Shown here: one piece after another, positions 8,429 through 16,166 of the stretch
How the letters are laid out: every line of letters begins with the position of its first letter
Position numbering within the stretch: position 1 is the stretch's first letter
NCBI GenBank assembly: GCA_016283175.1
Contig: JAEEMK010000009.1
Location: 1 to 48,797 of the forward strand
Reading direction: 5' to 3'
From: Bacteroidales bacterium
Lineage (GTDB): Bacteria > Bacteroidota > Bacteroidia > Bacteroidales > P3
DNA length: 48,797 nucleotides
Translations under genes and position numbers: made by a program
Notes under the pieces: model-generated
Told to the model about the DNA's origin: nothing
Database searches by the model: none
The model's input: only the letters and a program-made list of their open reading frames with translations

Positions 8429-8884
8429 ATGAGACGTATCATTTTCATCATCGCCGTATTGCTCGGCATAAGCCCTGCAGTGGCGCAGAACACCCTCAAC
8501 GACAAAGCAGACAACATAGTAGGAATATACAAAGGGAAGCAAGGCGATGACAATTTCAAAGTTAAAATTGTGAAACTGACCAACGGCACATACCGTGGAC
8601 AGGTTATCTGGATTGAGCACGACCGCGACGCCAAAGGCAACAAACTGCTCGACACCAAGAATCCCGACAAAAGCCTGCGGACAACCCCAGCCGACCGAAT
8701 AGTTCTTTTCTCCGGACTGAAATACAACGAGAAAAAACACTGCTGGAACGACACTAAGATTTACGACCCCCAGCGTGGAATAAGAGCACATCTCCACATT
8801 GAATTCACCGCCGACGGACGACTGCGCGTCAAAGGCTCGTTGATGGGTATCAGCGAAAGTGTATACTGGACAAAAGAGAAATAG
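8429..8884 (+). CDS. DUF2147-family exported protein
   Basis: A 151-residue exported protein with a cleavable signal peptide (MRRIIFIIAVLLGISPAVAQ). The mature part has the DUF2147 pattern: IVGIYKGKQG, then KVKIVKLTNGTYRGQVIWIEHDRDAKGNKLLDTKNPD, and an ending around GSLMGISESVYW. The family is a small beta-barrel-like periplasmic or outer-membrane protein of unknown biochemical role. A -7-like box TATATTTG lies at 8293-8300, about 130 bp upstream. The next gene, ackA, has its own promoter, so this gene is probably monocistronic. Confidence 0.85.
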   Translation: MRRIIFIIAVLLGISPAVAQNTLNDKADNIVGIYKGKQGDDNFKVKIVKLTNGTYRGQVIWIEHDRDAKGNKLLDTKNPDKSLRTTPADRIVLFSGLKYNEKKHCWNDTKIYDPQRGIRAHLHIEFTADGRLRVKGSLMGISESVYWTKEK

Positions 8885-8970
8885 GACCATCATTCAAAAG
8901 CATAGTTCATTTATTCACCTGCACCCGTCAGGAAAAATACTGCAAAAGACAAAGTTTTTTTGTTAAAAAT

Positions 8971-9001
8971 TTTGACAATCCAGAATAGTTTTGTATTTTT
9001 G
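8971..9001 (+). promoter_or_regulatory. Bacteroidetes-type promoter of ackA
   Basis: TTTG (8971-8974), 19-bp spacer, TATTTTTG (8994-9001): a full match to the Bacteroidetes primary sigma consensus, leaving a leader of roughly 70 nt before the ackA ATG. Confidence 0.72.
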
Positions 9002-9079
9002 AAAATCAAAGTGCATTAGCACTTTACCTGTAAACACAAGAATTCTAACAAGATAAAATTAAAACAACAATACATAACG

Positions 9080-10279
9080 ATGAAAATATTAGTTCTTAAT
9101 TGCGGCAGTTCGTCTATCAAATACCAGCTGATAGATATGGCCAACAATGCCGCTGTGATGGCCAAAGGCCTGTTGGAGCGTATAGGTCTCGAAATGGGCG
9201 AGTTCACCCACAAGTTCAATGGCGAAAAGCACTATGAGCAGCTGCCTATTCCAAACCACACCGAAGGTATCAAGATTGTCCTCAAGGCTTTAACCGACCC
9301 GAAGATTGGTGTCATCAAGGATTTGAAGGAAATCGGTGCTGTCGGCAACCGCGTTGCCCACGGTGGAGAGATTTTCAAGGACAGCGCCATCGTTACCGAC
9401 AAGGTTATTGAACAAATCAAAAGCCTAGAGCACCTGGCTCCGTTGCACACTCCTGGCAACTTGGCAGGTATCTATGCTATGCGCGAAGTACTGCCTGGTG
9501 TGCCGCAGACTGTTGTCTTCGACACTGCTTTCCACAGCACCCTGCCGCCCAAGTCGTATCTCTACGGCCTGCCGTACGAATACTACGAGAAATACGGTAT
9601 CCGTCGCTACGGTTTCCACGGCACCAGCCACAAGTTTGTTGCCGAGAAAGCTGCCAAGATGATTGGCAAAGACTGGAATAACCTGAAAATCATCAGCTGC
9701 CACCTTGGTAGCGGTGCCTCCATTGCCGCTATAATGAATGGCAAGAGCTTCGACACCACTATGGGTATGACCGCACTGGAAGGTCTCATTATGGGAAGCC
9801 GTTGCGGCGACGTCGACCCCGGTGTGCTCCTATATTTGATGGATCAGGGTATGGACAGCAAGGCGCTGACCAAGCTGCTCTACAAGCAGAGCGGTCTTAT
9901 CGGCATCAGCGGTGACAAGCAGGATATGCGTGACATCCGTGCCGGACGCGATGCTGGCGACGAGCGTGCCACCTACGCTTTCGATATGTTTGCCCAGCGT
10001 GTGAAACGCTACATCGGCGGCTATATAGCCGAGATGGGCGGCTGCGACCTGCTGCTCTTCACCGGCGGCATCGGCGAGAATGCCTGGTTTATGCGTCACC
10101 CGATCCTTGAAGGCCTCGAATGCCTCGGCATCAAGGTTGATATGGAACTCAACGACAAGACGATGGGCGAGGACGTCATCATCTCGACACCCGACTCGAA
10201 GATTGCAACCGTCGTTGTCACCACCGACGAGGAGTATGTCATCGCCAGCGACACTTATCGCCTGGTAAACGGAAAATAA
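9080..10279 (+). CDS. ackA: Acetate kinase
   Basis: Cytoplasmic acetate kinase (399 residues, full length) interconverting acetyl phosphate plus ADP with acetate plus ATP, the ATP-yielding last step of acetate fermentation. It opens with the ASKHA phosphate-1 motif MKILVLNCGSSSIKYQL. RRYGFHGTSHKFV, the HLGSGAS motif and the late FTGGIGEN motif are all present. The gene has its own promoter and a strong terminator, so it is transcribed alone. The usual partner pta (phosphotransacetylase) is not adjacent and does not occur in this window. Confidence 0.97.
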   Translation: MKILVLNCGSSSIKYQLIDMANNAAVMAKGLLERIGLEMGEFTHKFNGEKHYEQLPIPNHTEGIKIVLKALTDPKIGVIKDLKEIGAVGNRVAHGGEIFKDSAIVTDKVIEQIKSLEHLAPLHTPGNLAGIYAMREVLPGVPQTVVFDTAFHSTLPPKSYLYGLPYEYYEKYGIRRYGFHGTSHKFVAEKAAKMIGKDWNNLKIISCHLGSGASIAAIMNGKSFDTTMGMTALEGLIMGSRCGDVDPGVLLYLMDQGMDSKALTKLLYKQSGLIGISGDKQDMRDIRAGRDAGDERATYAFDMFAQRVKRYIGGYIAEMGGCDLLLFTGGIGENAWFMRHPILEGLECLGIKVDMELNDKTMGEDVIISTPDSKIATVVVTTDEEYVIASDTYRLVNGK

Positions 10280-10299
10280 AACATTACTCCAATTCATAG

Positions 10300-10335
10300 A
10301 GGGTGCTCTGCGATCGGCAGAGCACCCTCTTTTTT
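10300..10335 (+). terminator. Rho-independent terminator of ackA
   Basis: A 12-bp perfect stem (AGGGTGCTCTGC / GCAGAGCACCCT, 10300-10311 and 10317-10328) with a 5-nt loop, followed by CTTTTTTT. Confidence 0.93.
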
Positions 10336-10372
10336 TGCACAATAAATGCCGGCTTCAGCCGTTATTGAGGGT

Positions 10373-12346
10373 ATGAAATTAAGGAAACATATATTGATGG
10401 TGCTTTGTCTGTTTGCCGCCGTGGCACAGGGACAGAATTACTCGACTGACAACAAGAAGGCTGTCAAGCTGTATGAGCGTGCTATGGATATGCTGTATCA
10501 AGGCAAGAACGACGCTGCAATGAACGATTTCGAGCAGGCATTGAAGGAGGACGACGGCTTTCTGGAGGCTCATATGATTCTGGCAGATATTATGTCGGAC
10601 ATAGACCGCATATCAATGGAAGAAAACGGCGAACCTTCACATCATTATCGCAACGAGGCAAAGCGCCACTACCGCGCCGTTGTTGAGAAAGACAGGGCTT
10701 TCTTTGCTCCAGCTTGGGTCAGTCTGGGCAAACTGGAATTATATGATAAAAACTTCGACGAGGCCATCAAGTGCTTCGAAACATACCTGAAATTGGACAA
10801 GAAGCAGAACGAGACCTTGCTGGATGCACAGAATTGTCTGAAGAAGGCCCGTTTCCGCAAGGAGGCTTTTGCCAACCCCGTATCCTTCAATCCGCAGAAC
10901 CTTGGAGGAACGGTGAACAGCAGGGATGACGAATACTTACCGTCGCTCACGGTAGATGGGCAAACGCTGGTCTTTACACGCCGCTTCCCTCGCAAGGCCA
11001 CTACGACCGCCGACACCAAAGAGGAGGAGGACCTATATGTAAGCACCTGGGCCGACGGCAAGTGGGGCGGAGCAACAAGAATGCCGGAGCCGGTGAACAG
11101 CAACGACAACGAGGGCGCGCAGTGCATATCGCAAGACGGTCGTATTATGTTCTTCACCGCTTGCAACCGCAAGGACGGCGGTGGGCGTTGCGACCTCTAT
11201 ATGTGCGTGAACAAGGCAGGCAAATGGAGCAAGCCCCGCAATATGGGCTCGACGGTGAACAGCGTTGCCTGGGAGGGTCAGCCGACGTTCTCGATCGACG
11301 GCAAAACGCTCTATTTTGTAAGCAACCGCAAAGGTGGATATGGCGGTATGGACATCTGGAAAACCACATTCGACAAAGGCCGCTGGACAGAGCCGATAAA
11401 CCTTGGACCAACGATAAACACAGAGTGGGACGAGATGTCGCCTTTCATCCATTTCGATGACCGGACGCTCTATTTCTCCAGCAACCGACCTGAAGGAATG
11501 GGCGGCTTCGACCTGTTTGTATCAAGCAGGATACACGATGGCGGTTCTTGGGGCACACCGGAAAACCTCGGCTACCCAATCAATACCGAAGGCGATGACA
11601 ATAACCTTATAGTCAGCGCCGACGGACGAACTGCCATATATGCCTCCAACCGTGACGGAGGCTACGGCAAGATGGACCTATATAGCTTTGAACTGCCCGT
11701 GCAAGCACGTCCGACGGTGGCAATCTGTTTCAAGGGTACCGTGACCAACGCCAAGACAGGGCAGAAGGTGGCGGCAGACATCAAGGTCGTCGATATCCAG
11801 GAAAGCCGTGTGGTAGCCAATACTTCGAGCGATGCCCAAAGCGGGCAGTACATCGTCAGCTTGCCTGCCGACGGAGTCTATGCCTTCCACGTCAGCGCCG
11901 ACGGATACCTGATGCACTCGCAGAGCGAGGTCTGGGAACGAGAGGATGACGGATATAATAATTGGAAGCCCGTTGTTGTGGACATAGCGTTGCATCCTAT
12001 CGAGAGCGGCGAGCGCATAATCTTGAACAACGTGTTCTTTGAAACGGGACGCTGGGAGGTTCTTAAAGAGTCGGAATACGAGCTGAACAAGGTTGTGGAG
12101 CTACTTGAGAAGAACCCAGCACTCAAAATCGAGCTTGGAGGCCATACAGACAATGTGGGGCGTCCGGACGACAACCAGAGGCTGTCGGAGCAGAGAGCCA
12201 AGGCGGTGTATGACTACATTGTCGGCAAAGGCATTGCAGCCGACAGGCTGACATACAAAGGATACGGAGAGACACAACCCGTTGCCACCAACGACACCGA
12301 CGAGGGCAGGGGCGAGAACAGAAGAACTGAAATTAAAGTGTTATAA
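10373..12346 (+). CDS. PorE-like TPR / beta-propeller / CRD / OmpA protein
   Basis: A 657-residue envelope protein with the domain order of the T9SS-associated PorE. After a signal peptide (MKLRKHILMVLCLFAAVAQG) come TPR repeats (about 25-145), five PD40-type propeller repeats with recurrent DGxxLYFxSNR motifs (about 175-440), a carboxypeptidase-regulatory-like domain (about 450-540), and an OmpA peptidoglycan-binding domain with GGHTDNVG and NQRLSEQRAK. Unlike PorE it lacks a lipobox Cys, so it would be soluble periplasmic or held by other contacts. The start at 10373 is chosen because the signal peptide begins there; the frame opens at 10346. The sirtuin gene follows after 2 bp. Confidence 0.88.
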   Translation: MKLRKHILMVLCLFAAVAQGQNYSTDNKKAVKLYERAMDMLYQGKNDAAMNDFEQALKEDDGFLEAHMILADIMSDIDRISMEENGEPSHHYRNEAKRHYRAVVEKDRAFFAPAWVSLGKLELYDKNFDEAIKCFETYLKLDKKQNETLLDAQNCLKKARFRKEAFANPVSFNPQNLGGTVNSRDDEYLPSLTVDGQTLVFTRRFPRKATTTADTKEEEDLYVSTWADGKWGGATRMPEPVNSNDNEGAQCISQDGRIMFFTACNRKDGGGRCDLYMCVNKAGKWSKPRNMGSTVNSVAWEGQPTFSIDGKTLYFVSNRKGGYGGMDIWKTTFDKGRWTEPINLGPTINTEWDEMSPFIHFDDRTLYFSSNRPEGMGGFDLFVSSRIHDGGSWGTPENLGYPINTEGDDNNLIVSADGRTAIYASNRDGGYGKMDLYSFELPVQARPTVAICFKGTVTNAKTGQKVAADIKVVDIQESRVVANTSSDAQSGQYIVSLPADGVYAFHVSADGYLMHSQSEVWEREDDGYNNWKPVVVDIALHPIESGERIILNNVFFETGRWEVLKESEYELNKVVELLEKNPALKIELGGHTDNVGRPDDNQRLSEQRAKAVYDYIVGKGIAADRLTYKGYGETQPVATNDTDEGRGENRRTEIKVL

Positions 12347-12348
12347 TA

Positions 12349-13035
12349 ATGAAAAAAATTGTTGTACTTACCGGCGCAGGCATCAGCGCCGAGAGCGGAA
12401 TCAGCACCTTCCGCGACAGTGATGGTCTGTGGGAACAGTATCGCGTCGAGGATGTGGCAACCCCCGAAGGCTATGCCAAAGACAAGGCATTGGTACTGGA
12501 CTTTTACAACCAACGACGTCGTCAACTGGCCACAGTGAAACCCAACGAGGGGCACAAACAGCTGGTGCGTCTGGAAGAATATTTCGATGTACAAATTGTC
12601 ACCCAGAACGTCGACAACCTGCACGAACAGGCCGGCTCGAAGAATGTCCTGCATCTGCACGGCGAGCTGACCAAGGCACGCAGCGAGCGCGACAGCAACC
12701 TTATTGTAGACATTGGCTACAACGACATACATCTTGGCGACAAGGCTCCCGACGGGGCACAGCTAAGGCCGCACATCGTATGGTTTGGCGAGGCTGTACC
12801 CAACATCGAGCCGGCAGCACAAATGTGCGAGACGTGCGACTATTTCATCGTCGTCGGTACCTCGATGAACGTCTACCCCGCCGCTGGCCTGATACACTAT
12901 GTGCCACGTACAAGCCCCTGCTATCTAGTCGACCCCAAGGCCGTAGCCGTGTCACGCAACATCAAAGTGATTCAAGAAAAAGCCGGCACTGGCGTCAAAA
13001 AAGTTGTCGACGAACTTATTGACAGCCTAAAATAA
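12349..13035 (+). CDS. cobB: Zinc-ribbon-less sirtuin, CobB type
   Basis: Cytoplasmic NAD-dependent protein deacylase (228 residues). The NAD motif GAGISAESGISTFR, TQNVDNLHE and the catalytic His104 in HLHGE are intact. Tyr53 and Arg56 in FYNQRRRQL correspond to the YxxR pair that lets CobB and SIRT5 accept succinyl- and malonyl-lysine, so desuccinylase activity is plausible. The Zn-ribbon cysteines are absent: the segment after HLHGE holds none, and the later CETC pair is not in that position. Relatives in Bacteroidetes share this loss. It starts 2 bp after the PorE-like gene and is translationally coupled to it; the functional link is unknown. Confidence 0.92.
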   Translation: MKKIVVLTGAGISAESGISTFRDSDGLWEQYRVEDVATPEGYAKDKALVLDFYNQRRRQLATVKPNEGHKQLVRLEEYFDVQIVTQNVDNLHEQAGSKNVLHLHGELTKARSERDSNLIVDIGYNDIHLGDKAPDGAQLRPHIVWFGEAVPNIEPAAQMCETCDYFIVVGTSMNVYPAAGLIHYVPRTSPCYLVDPKAVAVSRNIKVIQEKAGTGVKKVVDELIDSLK

Positions 13036-13049
13036 TTAAAACTTTTTCC

Positions 13050-13057
13050 TATTTTTG
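13050..13057 (+). promoter_or_regulatory. Putative -7 box for the T9SS cargo gene
   Basis: TATTTTTG matches TAnnTTTG and lies 27 bp before the ATG at 13085. No TTTG is seen at the right distance upstream. Confidence 0.4.
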
Positions 13058-13084
13058 CATTTCGAAAACAAAAGATTATTCATT

Positions 13085-13795
13085 ATGAAAAAAACATTAT
13101 TTTTCGCATTATTAGTCAGTTGCATCAGTTTTGCGCAAGCTCAGACTTTGAGTTTTTCGTACAACTACCAGCCCGTTGCCGAGGGCGACACGGTGATCCT
13201 GCAAGCCGGAGCCAACAATGAGTTCCAGTTTACTCCGGCAATCCACAACAACGAGCTGTTCAACCTCGTCTGCATCATCGAATGCTCCAAACTGAACACC
13301 ACAACGTCCGAAATCGTGTCTGTCTGCACTGGTATACTCTGCAAGGACGGCTACGTGTCGGCACCTTTCCAACTGGCCGGCAACACCACCTACAGCGACA
13401 CGCACATCGACTTCGACGTGCCTGCCGACGCCGCGATGGGACTGTTCAAAATCACCGTCTACGACACCAACAACCACAACAGCCAGGCCACGATGTACGT
13501 CAAGATGTACAACAAGAACGGCAATTTAGGCATCGCGCAGAGCGATAACAACGTAGCCCTTACGGCCTACCCCAACCCCGCCACCGGCGAGGTGACTGTC
13601 GACTACAGCCTCAGCAACGACCACGGCACCCTGGTACTCTACACGATGACCGGCAAAATGGTCCTTGAACAGAGCCTCAACGCCAGCGAAGGCTGCGTCC
13701 GCCTCGATGTCAGCACACTGCCCAGCGGCGTCTATATGTACGGCATTAAGAACAGCAATGGATTATACGGAATAAAAAAACTTGTCGTGAAATAA
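13085..13795 (+). CDS. T9SS-sorted exported protein (type A C-terminal domain)
   Basis: A 236-residue exported protein. The signal peptide (MKKTLFFALLVSCISFAQA) starts at 13085, although the frame is open from 13055. A beta-rich, Thr/Asn-rich region of about 130 residues follows that I do not recognise. The last 75 residues form a T9SS type A sorting domain: LTAYPNPATGEVTVDY, LYTMTGKMV, LDVSTLPSGVYMYGI and a KKLVVK end. Such proteins cross the outer membrane by T9SS, lose this domain and are usually attached to A-type LPS or released. No enzymatic motif is visible in the passenger. Confidence 0.88.
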   Translation: MKKTLFFALLVSCISFAQAQTLSFSYNYQPVAEGDTVILQAGANNEFQFTPAIHNNELFNLVCIIECSKLNTTTSEIVSVCTGILCKDGYVSAPFQLAGNTTYSDTHIDFDVPADAAMGLFKITVYDTNNHNSQATMYVKMYNKNGNLGIAQSDNNVALTAYPNPATGEVTVDYSLSNDHGTLVLYTMTGKMVLEQSLNASEGCVRLDVSTLPSGVYMYGIKNSNGLYGIKKLVVK

Positions 13796-13810
13796 AATCA
13801 GGACAGACAA

Positions 13811-13853
13811 TACAACAAGAAAGGGTGCCCGTTGGACACCCTTTCTTGTTGTA
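13811..13853. terminator. Bidirectional terminator between convergent genes
   Basis: A perfect 17-bp stem (13811-13827 and 13837-13853) around a 9-nt loop, with the GGGTG/CACCC core flanked by A-rich and T-rich runs so that it works on both strands. It lies between the T9SS cargo gene and the export lipoprotein gene. Confidence 0.9.
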
Positions 13854-13856
13854 TAA

Positions 13857-14723
13857 TCACATTTGATTCAATGTTCTGATAGTATTTAAATATGTTACGA
13901 TAATCGAACCCACACTGACACCTATTGCTATGTATCGAGGCACATCGTCGTTTCGGTCCGATCTGCGCTTCTTCGTATTACTGGGCTCGACATAGACGAT
14001 GTCGTTGTTGTGAAGATAATAGAACGGTGAATCAAGCATCTCTTTTTTCGTAAGGTCAATCTCGCCTATCTCCTGCTTGCCTCCATCGTTGCGCACTATG
14101 GTAAGGTTCTCACGCTGGCCGTAAACAGTCAGGTCGCCGCAAATGGCAATTGCTTCGAGGATTGTCAGGCGAGTACCTTGTACGTGAATCTGCTGCGGAC
14201 TATTCACCTCGCCGACAACGGTGACACGGAAATTCATCAATTTAGACGTAACAACAGGGTCATTGACATAACCGTCCTCCTTCAACCTGCGTTCTATGAG
14301 ATGGCACAAACTGTCCTGCGTAATTCCTGCCACCATTATATCGCCAAGAATAGGGAAATTGATTGTACCCTTTTCTGAAACAAAATAGCCTGTTATTTCA
14401 GCAGTGACATATTGATTGTTAGAAGAGACGACATAGCCATCCTGCTCTGTAACAGCACGGTATGTAGTATCCAACAGTTGCACCCTGTTGTTTTCAACAT
14501 ATATCTTGTGAGTTTCTTGATTGAAAGGGATTACGCTTTCGGGAGTCTGACTTTCAACATAAATATAAATCTGATCGCCCGGCATTATAGTGGCTGTATA
14601 GGTTTCCAATACAGCCTGTGCCGAATCACGCTGTGCGTCGCTGATATAAGCCAATTCCCGGCTATGGCATCCAGAAGCCAGTACCGCTGTCAGCGCAAGT
14701 ATCAATATTGTCGTATGTTTCAT
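13857..14723 (-). CDS. Polysaccharide export lipoprotein (Wza/SLBB type)
   Basis: A 288-residue outer-membrane-directed lipoprotein with lipobox LASGC (Cys19). A polysaccharide biosynthesis/export domain follows (TATIMPGDQIYIYV, then GTINFPILGDIMVAG), and an SLBB-type domain (FRVTVVGEVNSPQQIHVQG, LTILEAIAICGDL). A single hydrophobic helix near the end (RYIAIGVSVGSIIVTYL) is typical of Bacteroidetes homologues. The family forms the outer-membrane exit channel for capsule or exopolysaccharide. No wzc tyrosine kinase or glycosyltransferases are adjacent, so it is an orphan copy. It lies 59 bp behind tRNA-Ser on the same strand with no clear promoter or terminator between. Confidence 0.88.
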   Translation of the reverse strand: MKHTTILILALTAVLASGCHSRELAYISDAQRDSAQAVLETYTATIMPGDQIYIYVESQTPESVIPFNQETHKIYVENNRVQLLDTTYRAVTEQDGYVVSSNNQYVTAEITGYFVSEKGTINFPILGDIMVAGITQDSLCHLIERRLKEDGYVNDPVVTSKLMNFRVTVVGEVNSPQQIHVQGTRLTILEAIAICGDLTVYGQRENLTIVRNDGGKQEIGEIDLTKKEMLDSPFYYLHNNDIVYVEPSNTKKRRSDRNDDVPRYIAIGVSVGSIIVTYLNTIRTLNQM

Positions 14724-14782
14724 AATTCTATACCTTTGCTGATTATGAAATGGATTTCAGGACACAGCCTTTAAAGGAGCTG

Positions 14783-14867
14783 CGGAAAGAGAGGGATTCG
14801 AACCCCCGGACCCGTGAAGGTCAACGGTTTTCAAGACCGCCGCATTCGACCGCTCTGCCATCTTTCC
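14783..14867 (-). tRNA. tRNA-Ser (UGA)
   Basis: An 85-nt class II tRNA with acceptor GGAAAGA/TCTTTCC, discriminator G, anticodon loop CTTGAAA (anticodon TGA), a long variable arm and a GGTTCGAATCC T-arm. CCA is not encoded. It reads UCA-type Ser codons. Confidence 0.96.
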
Positions 14868-14925
14868 GATTGCGATATTGGAATCCAGCAAGTTGCACAG
14901 AACAACAAATTCCAATTTCGAATTG

Positions 14926-14956
14926 CAAAAATACAAACATTTTGCGAACTGACAAA
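14926..14956 (-). promoter_or_regulatory. Bacteroidetes-type promoter of tRNA-Ser
   Basis: On the minus strand TTTG (14956-14953), 19-bp spacer, TATTTTTG (14933-14926). This is a full consensus match, about 58 bp before the mature tRNA 5' end. Confidence 0.75.
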
Positions 14957-15329
14957 ATATTTGTATCATTTTTTATTTGAACTCAAGTGCAAAAGGTTAT
15001 ATCAATCTCATACTTTGGTGCAAATATCAATCTACCAATAGGGAAAACTCATATATCAGTAATAATAAAATCTGTTATTATGCGGTTAGAGAGTATTGAG
15101 TCCCTGAAAGGTAAAGGTGTTTGAAGAAAACAGTTGTAATAGGATATCTCGCGACAAGTGTTGCAAGTCGTTTTTCAGTGTTCCTTTTACATCCAATTTT
15201 TATAAAAAATAGAGGTTTAGGAATACTTTTGAAAGCATTACCAAGACTGGCATCACAACATTTCCAAATACAGACAATGCAACAAATCAAATAATTAGTA
15301 TTTGAATATAACATTTTTTGAAAAAAAAT

Positions 15330-15360
15330 TTTGCCATATCGTAAATTTAGAGTACTTTTG
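15330..15360 (+). promoter_or_regulatory. Bacteroidetes-type promoter of the tRNA-Asn pair
   Basis: TTTG (15330-15333), 19-bp spacer, TACTTTTG (15353-15360): a full consensus match, with the first tRNA starting 27 bp further on. Confidence 0.78.
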
Positions 15361-15387
15361 CAGCCGATTTCATAAGACGAAAAGCAT

Positions 15388-15461
15388 TCCTCAATAGCTC
15401 AGTTGGTTAGAGCACCTGACTGTTAATCAGGGGGTCGCAGGTTCAAGTCCTGCTTGGGGAG
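15388..15461 (+). tRNA. tRNA-Asn (GUU), copy 1
   Basis: A 74-nt tRNA with acceptor TCCTCAA/TTGGGGA, discriminator G, anticodon loop CTGTTAA (anticodon GTT) and a GGTTCAAGTCC T-arm. CCA is not encoded. Confidence 0.97.
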
Positions 15462-15518
15462 CAAAAAGCGAAGAGGTTTTCCGCAGAGATAAAGAAAAGT
15501 CCAATGGACAATTCATCT

Positions 15519-15592
15519 TCCTCAATAGCTCAGTTGGTTAGAGCACCTGACTGTTAATCAGGGGGTCGCAGGTTCAAGTCCTGCTTGGGGAG
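15519..15592 (+). tRNA. tRNA-Asn (GUU), copy 2
   Basis: Identical over all 74 nt to copy 1, which lies 131 bp upstream (57-bp spacer). Both copies are probably processed from one transcript. Confidence 0.97.
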
Positions 15593-15612
15593 CAAATAAT
15601 CAAACGATTAAT

Positions 15613-15644
15613 AAGGATGTGATGCAATATTCCATCCTTTTTTC
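15613..15644 (+). terminator. Terminator after the tRNA-Asn pair
   Basis: A 7-bp stem AAGGATG / CATCCTT (15613-15619, 15633-15639) with a 13-nt loop, followed by a T-run. The long loop makes it a moderate candidate. Confidence 0.55.
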
Positions 15645-15677
15645 GTTTTATAGTACAACCCACACACACATTTAAAA

Positions 15678-15947
15678 ATGAAGAGCATTATCGTAATAAT
15701 GATTATATCTACCCTAGTATTGCTGCTCAGCCTTGCGGGGCTTGGCATAAAAACTTTGGTGCTGCGCAATGGCGAGTTCAAGCGTCATTGTGCCAGTATG
15801 GACCCCTACAGCGGCAATCGATCGGGTTGCCACTGTGCAGCGCAGCATAGTGGAATTTGCCACGACCGTGCCAGACACCCTTACCAACCACTGGACGTAA
15901 ACAAAAACCTTATGGACGAATTGATTCCTGAGGACAAAACAAATTAA
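15678..15947 (+). CDS. Small Cys-rich single-pass membrane protein
   Basis: An 89-residue protein with an N-terminal transmembrane helix (about 4-27) followed by LRNGEFKRHCAS and a short soluble part with four cysteines (Cys38, Cys51, Cys53, Cys61), including a CHC pair. I recall a similar layout in small uncharacterised Bacteroidetes membrane proteins (GEF, CAS, CxC); the role is not known. The Cys/His spacing could bind a metal. The gene follows the tRNA-Asn pair and precedes a strong hairpin at 16071. I see no clear promoter of its own, so read-through from the tRNA transcript is possible. Confidence 0.7.
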   Translation: MKSIIVIMIISTLVLLLSLAGLGIKTLVLRNGEFKRHCASMDPYSGNRSGCHCAAQHSGICHDRARHPYQPLDVNKNLMDELIPEDKTN

Positions 15948-16070
15948 AATTATAGTTAAATCAAAACATTGCGAAGAGACTCTATATTATCTGCGCTGCT
16001 ATGTCAACAACGTTATAACGCCCAAAAAGGAGGTTGTGAAGAAATAGTTTTATAAACTTTTACTATTAAA

Positions 16071-16100
16071 AAGAAGCTCATTTTCGAGCTTCTTTTTTTT
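16071..16100 (+). terminator. Rho-independent terminator
   Basis: AAGAAGCTC, 6-nt loop ATTTTC, GAGCTTCTT, then a T-run. It lies 123 bp after the small membrane protein gene and just before the nitroreductase gene. Confidence 0.85.
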
Positions 16101-16166
16101 GTGTCCCAACAGCAAAATAAAAGCATACAAACATCGTTATTAGAATATATGCAAACAATACACAAT

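Larger units (their letters stand above)
14868..15387. other. 520-bp intergenic region with divergent tRNA promoters
   Basis: AT-rich sequence between tRNA-Ser (minus) and tRNA-Asn (plus). Besides the two tRNA promoters I see no gene. A 78-codon open frame on the minus strand (15314-15078) has unconvincing composition and no recognisable domain, and I do not call it. Confidence 0.6.

Noticed and set aside
15078-15314. 78-codon minus-strand frame between tRNA-Ser and tRNA-Asn
   Set aside because: No recognisable domain or promoter, AT-rich spacer, and composition not like neighbouring genes.
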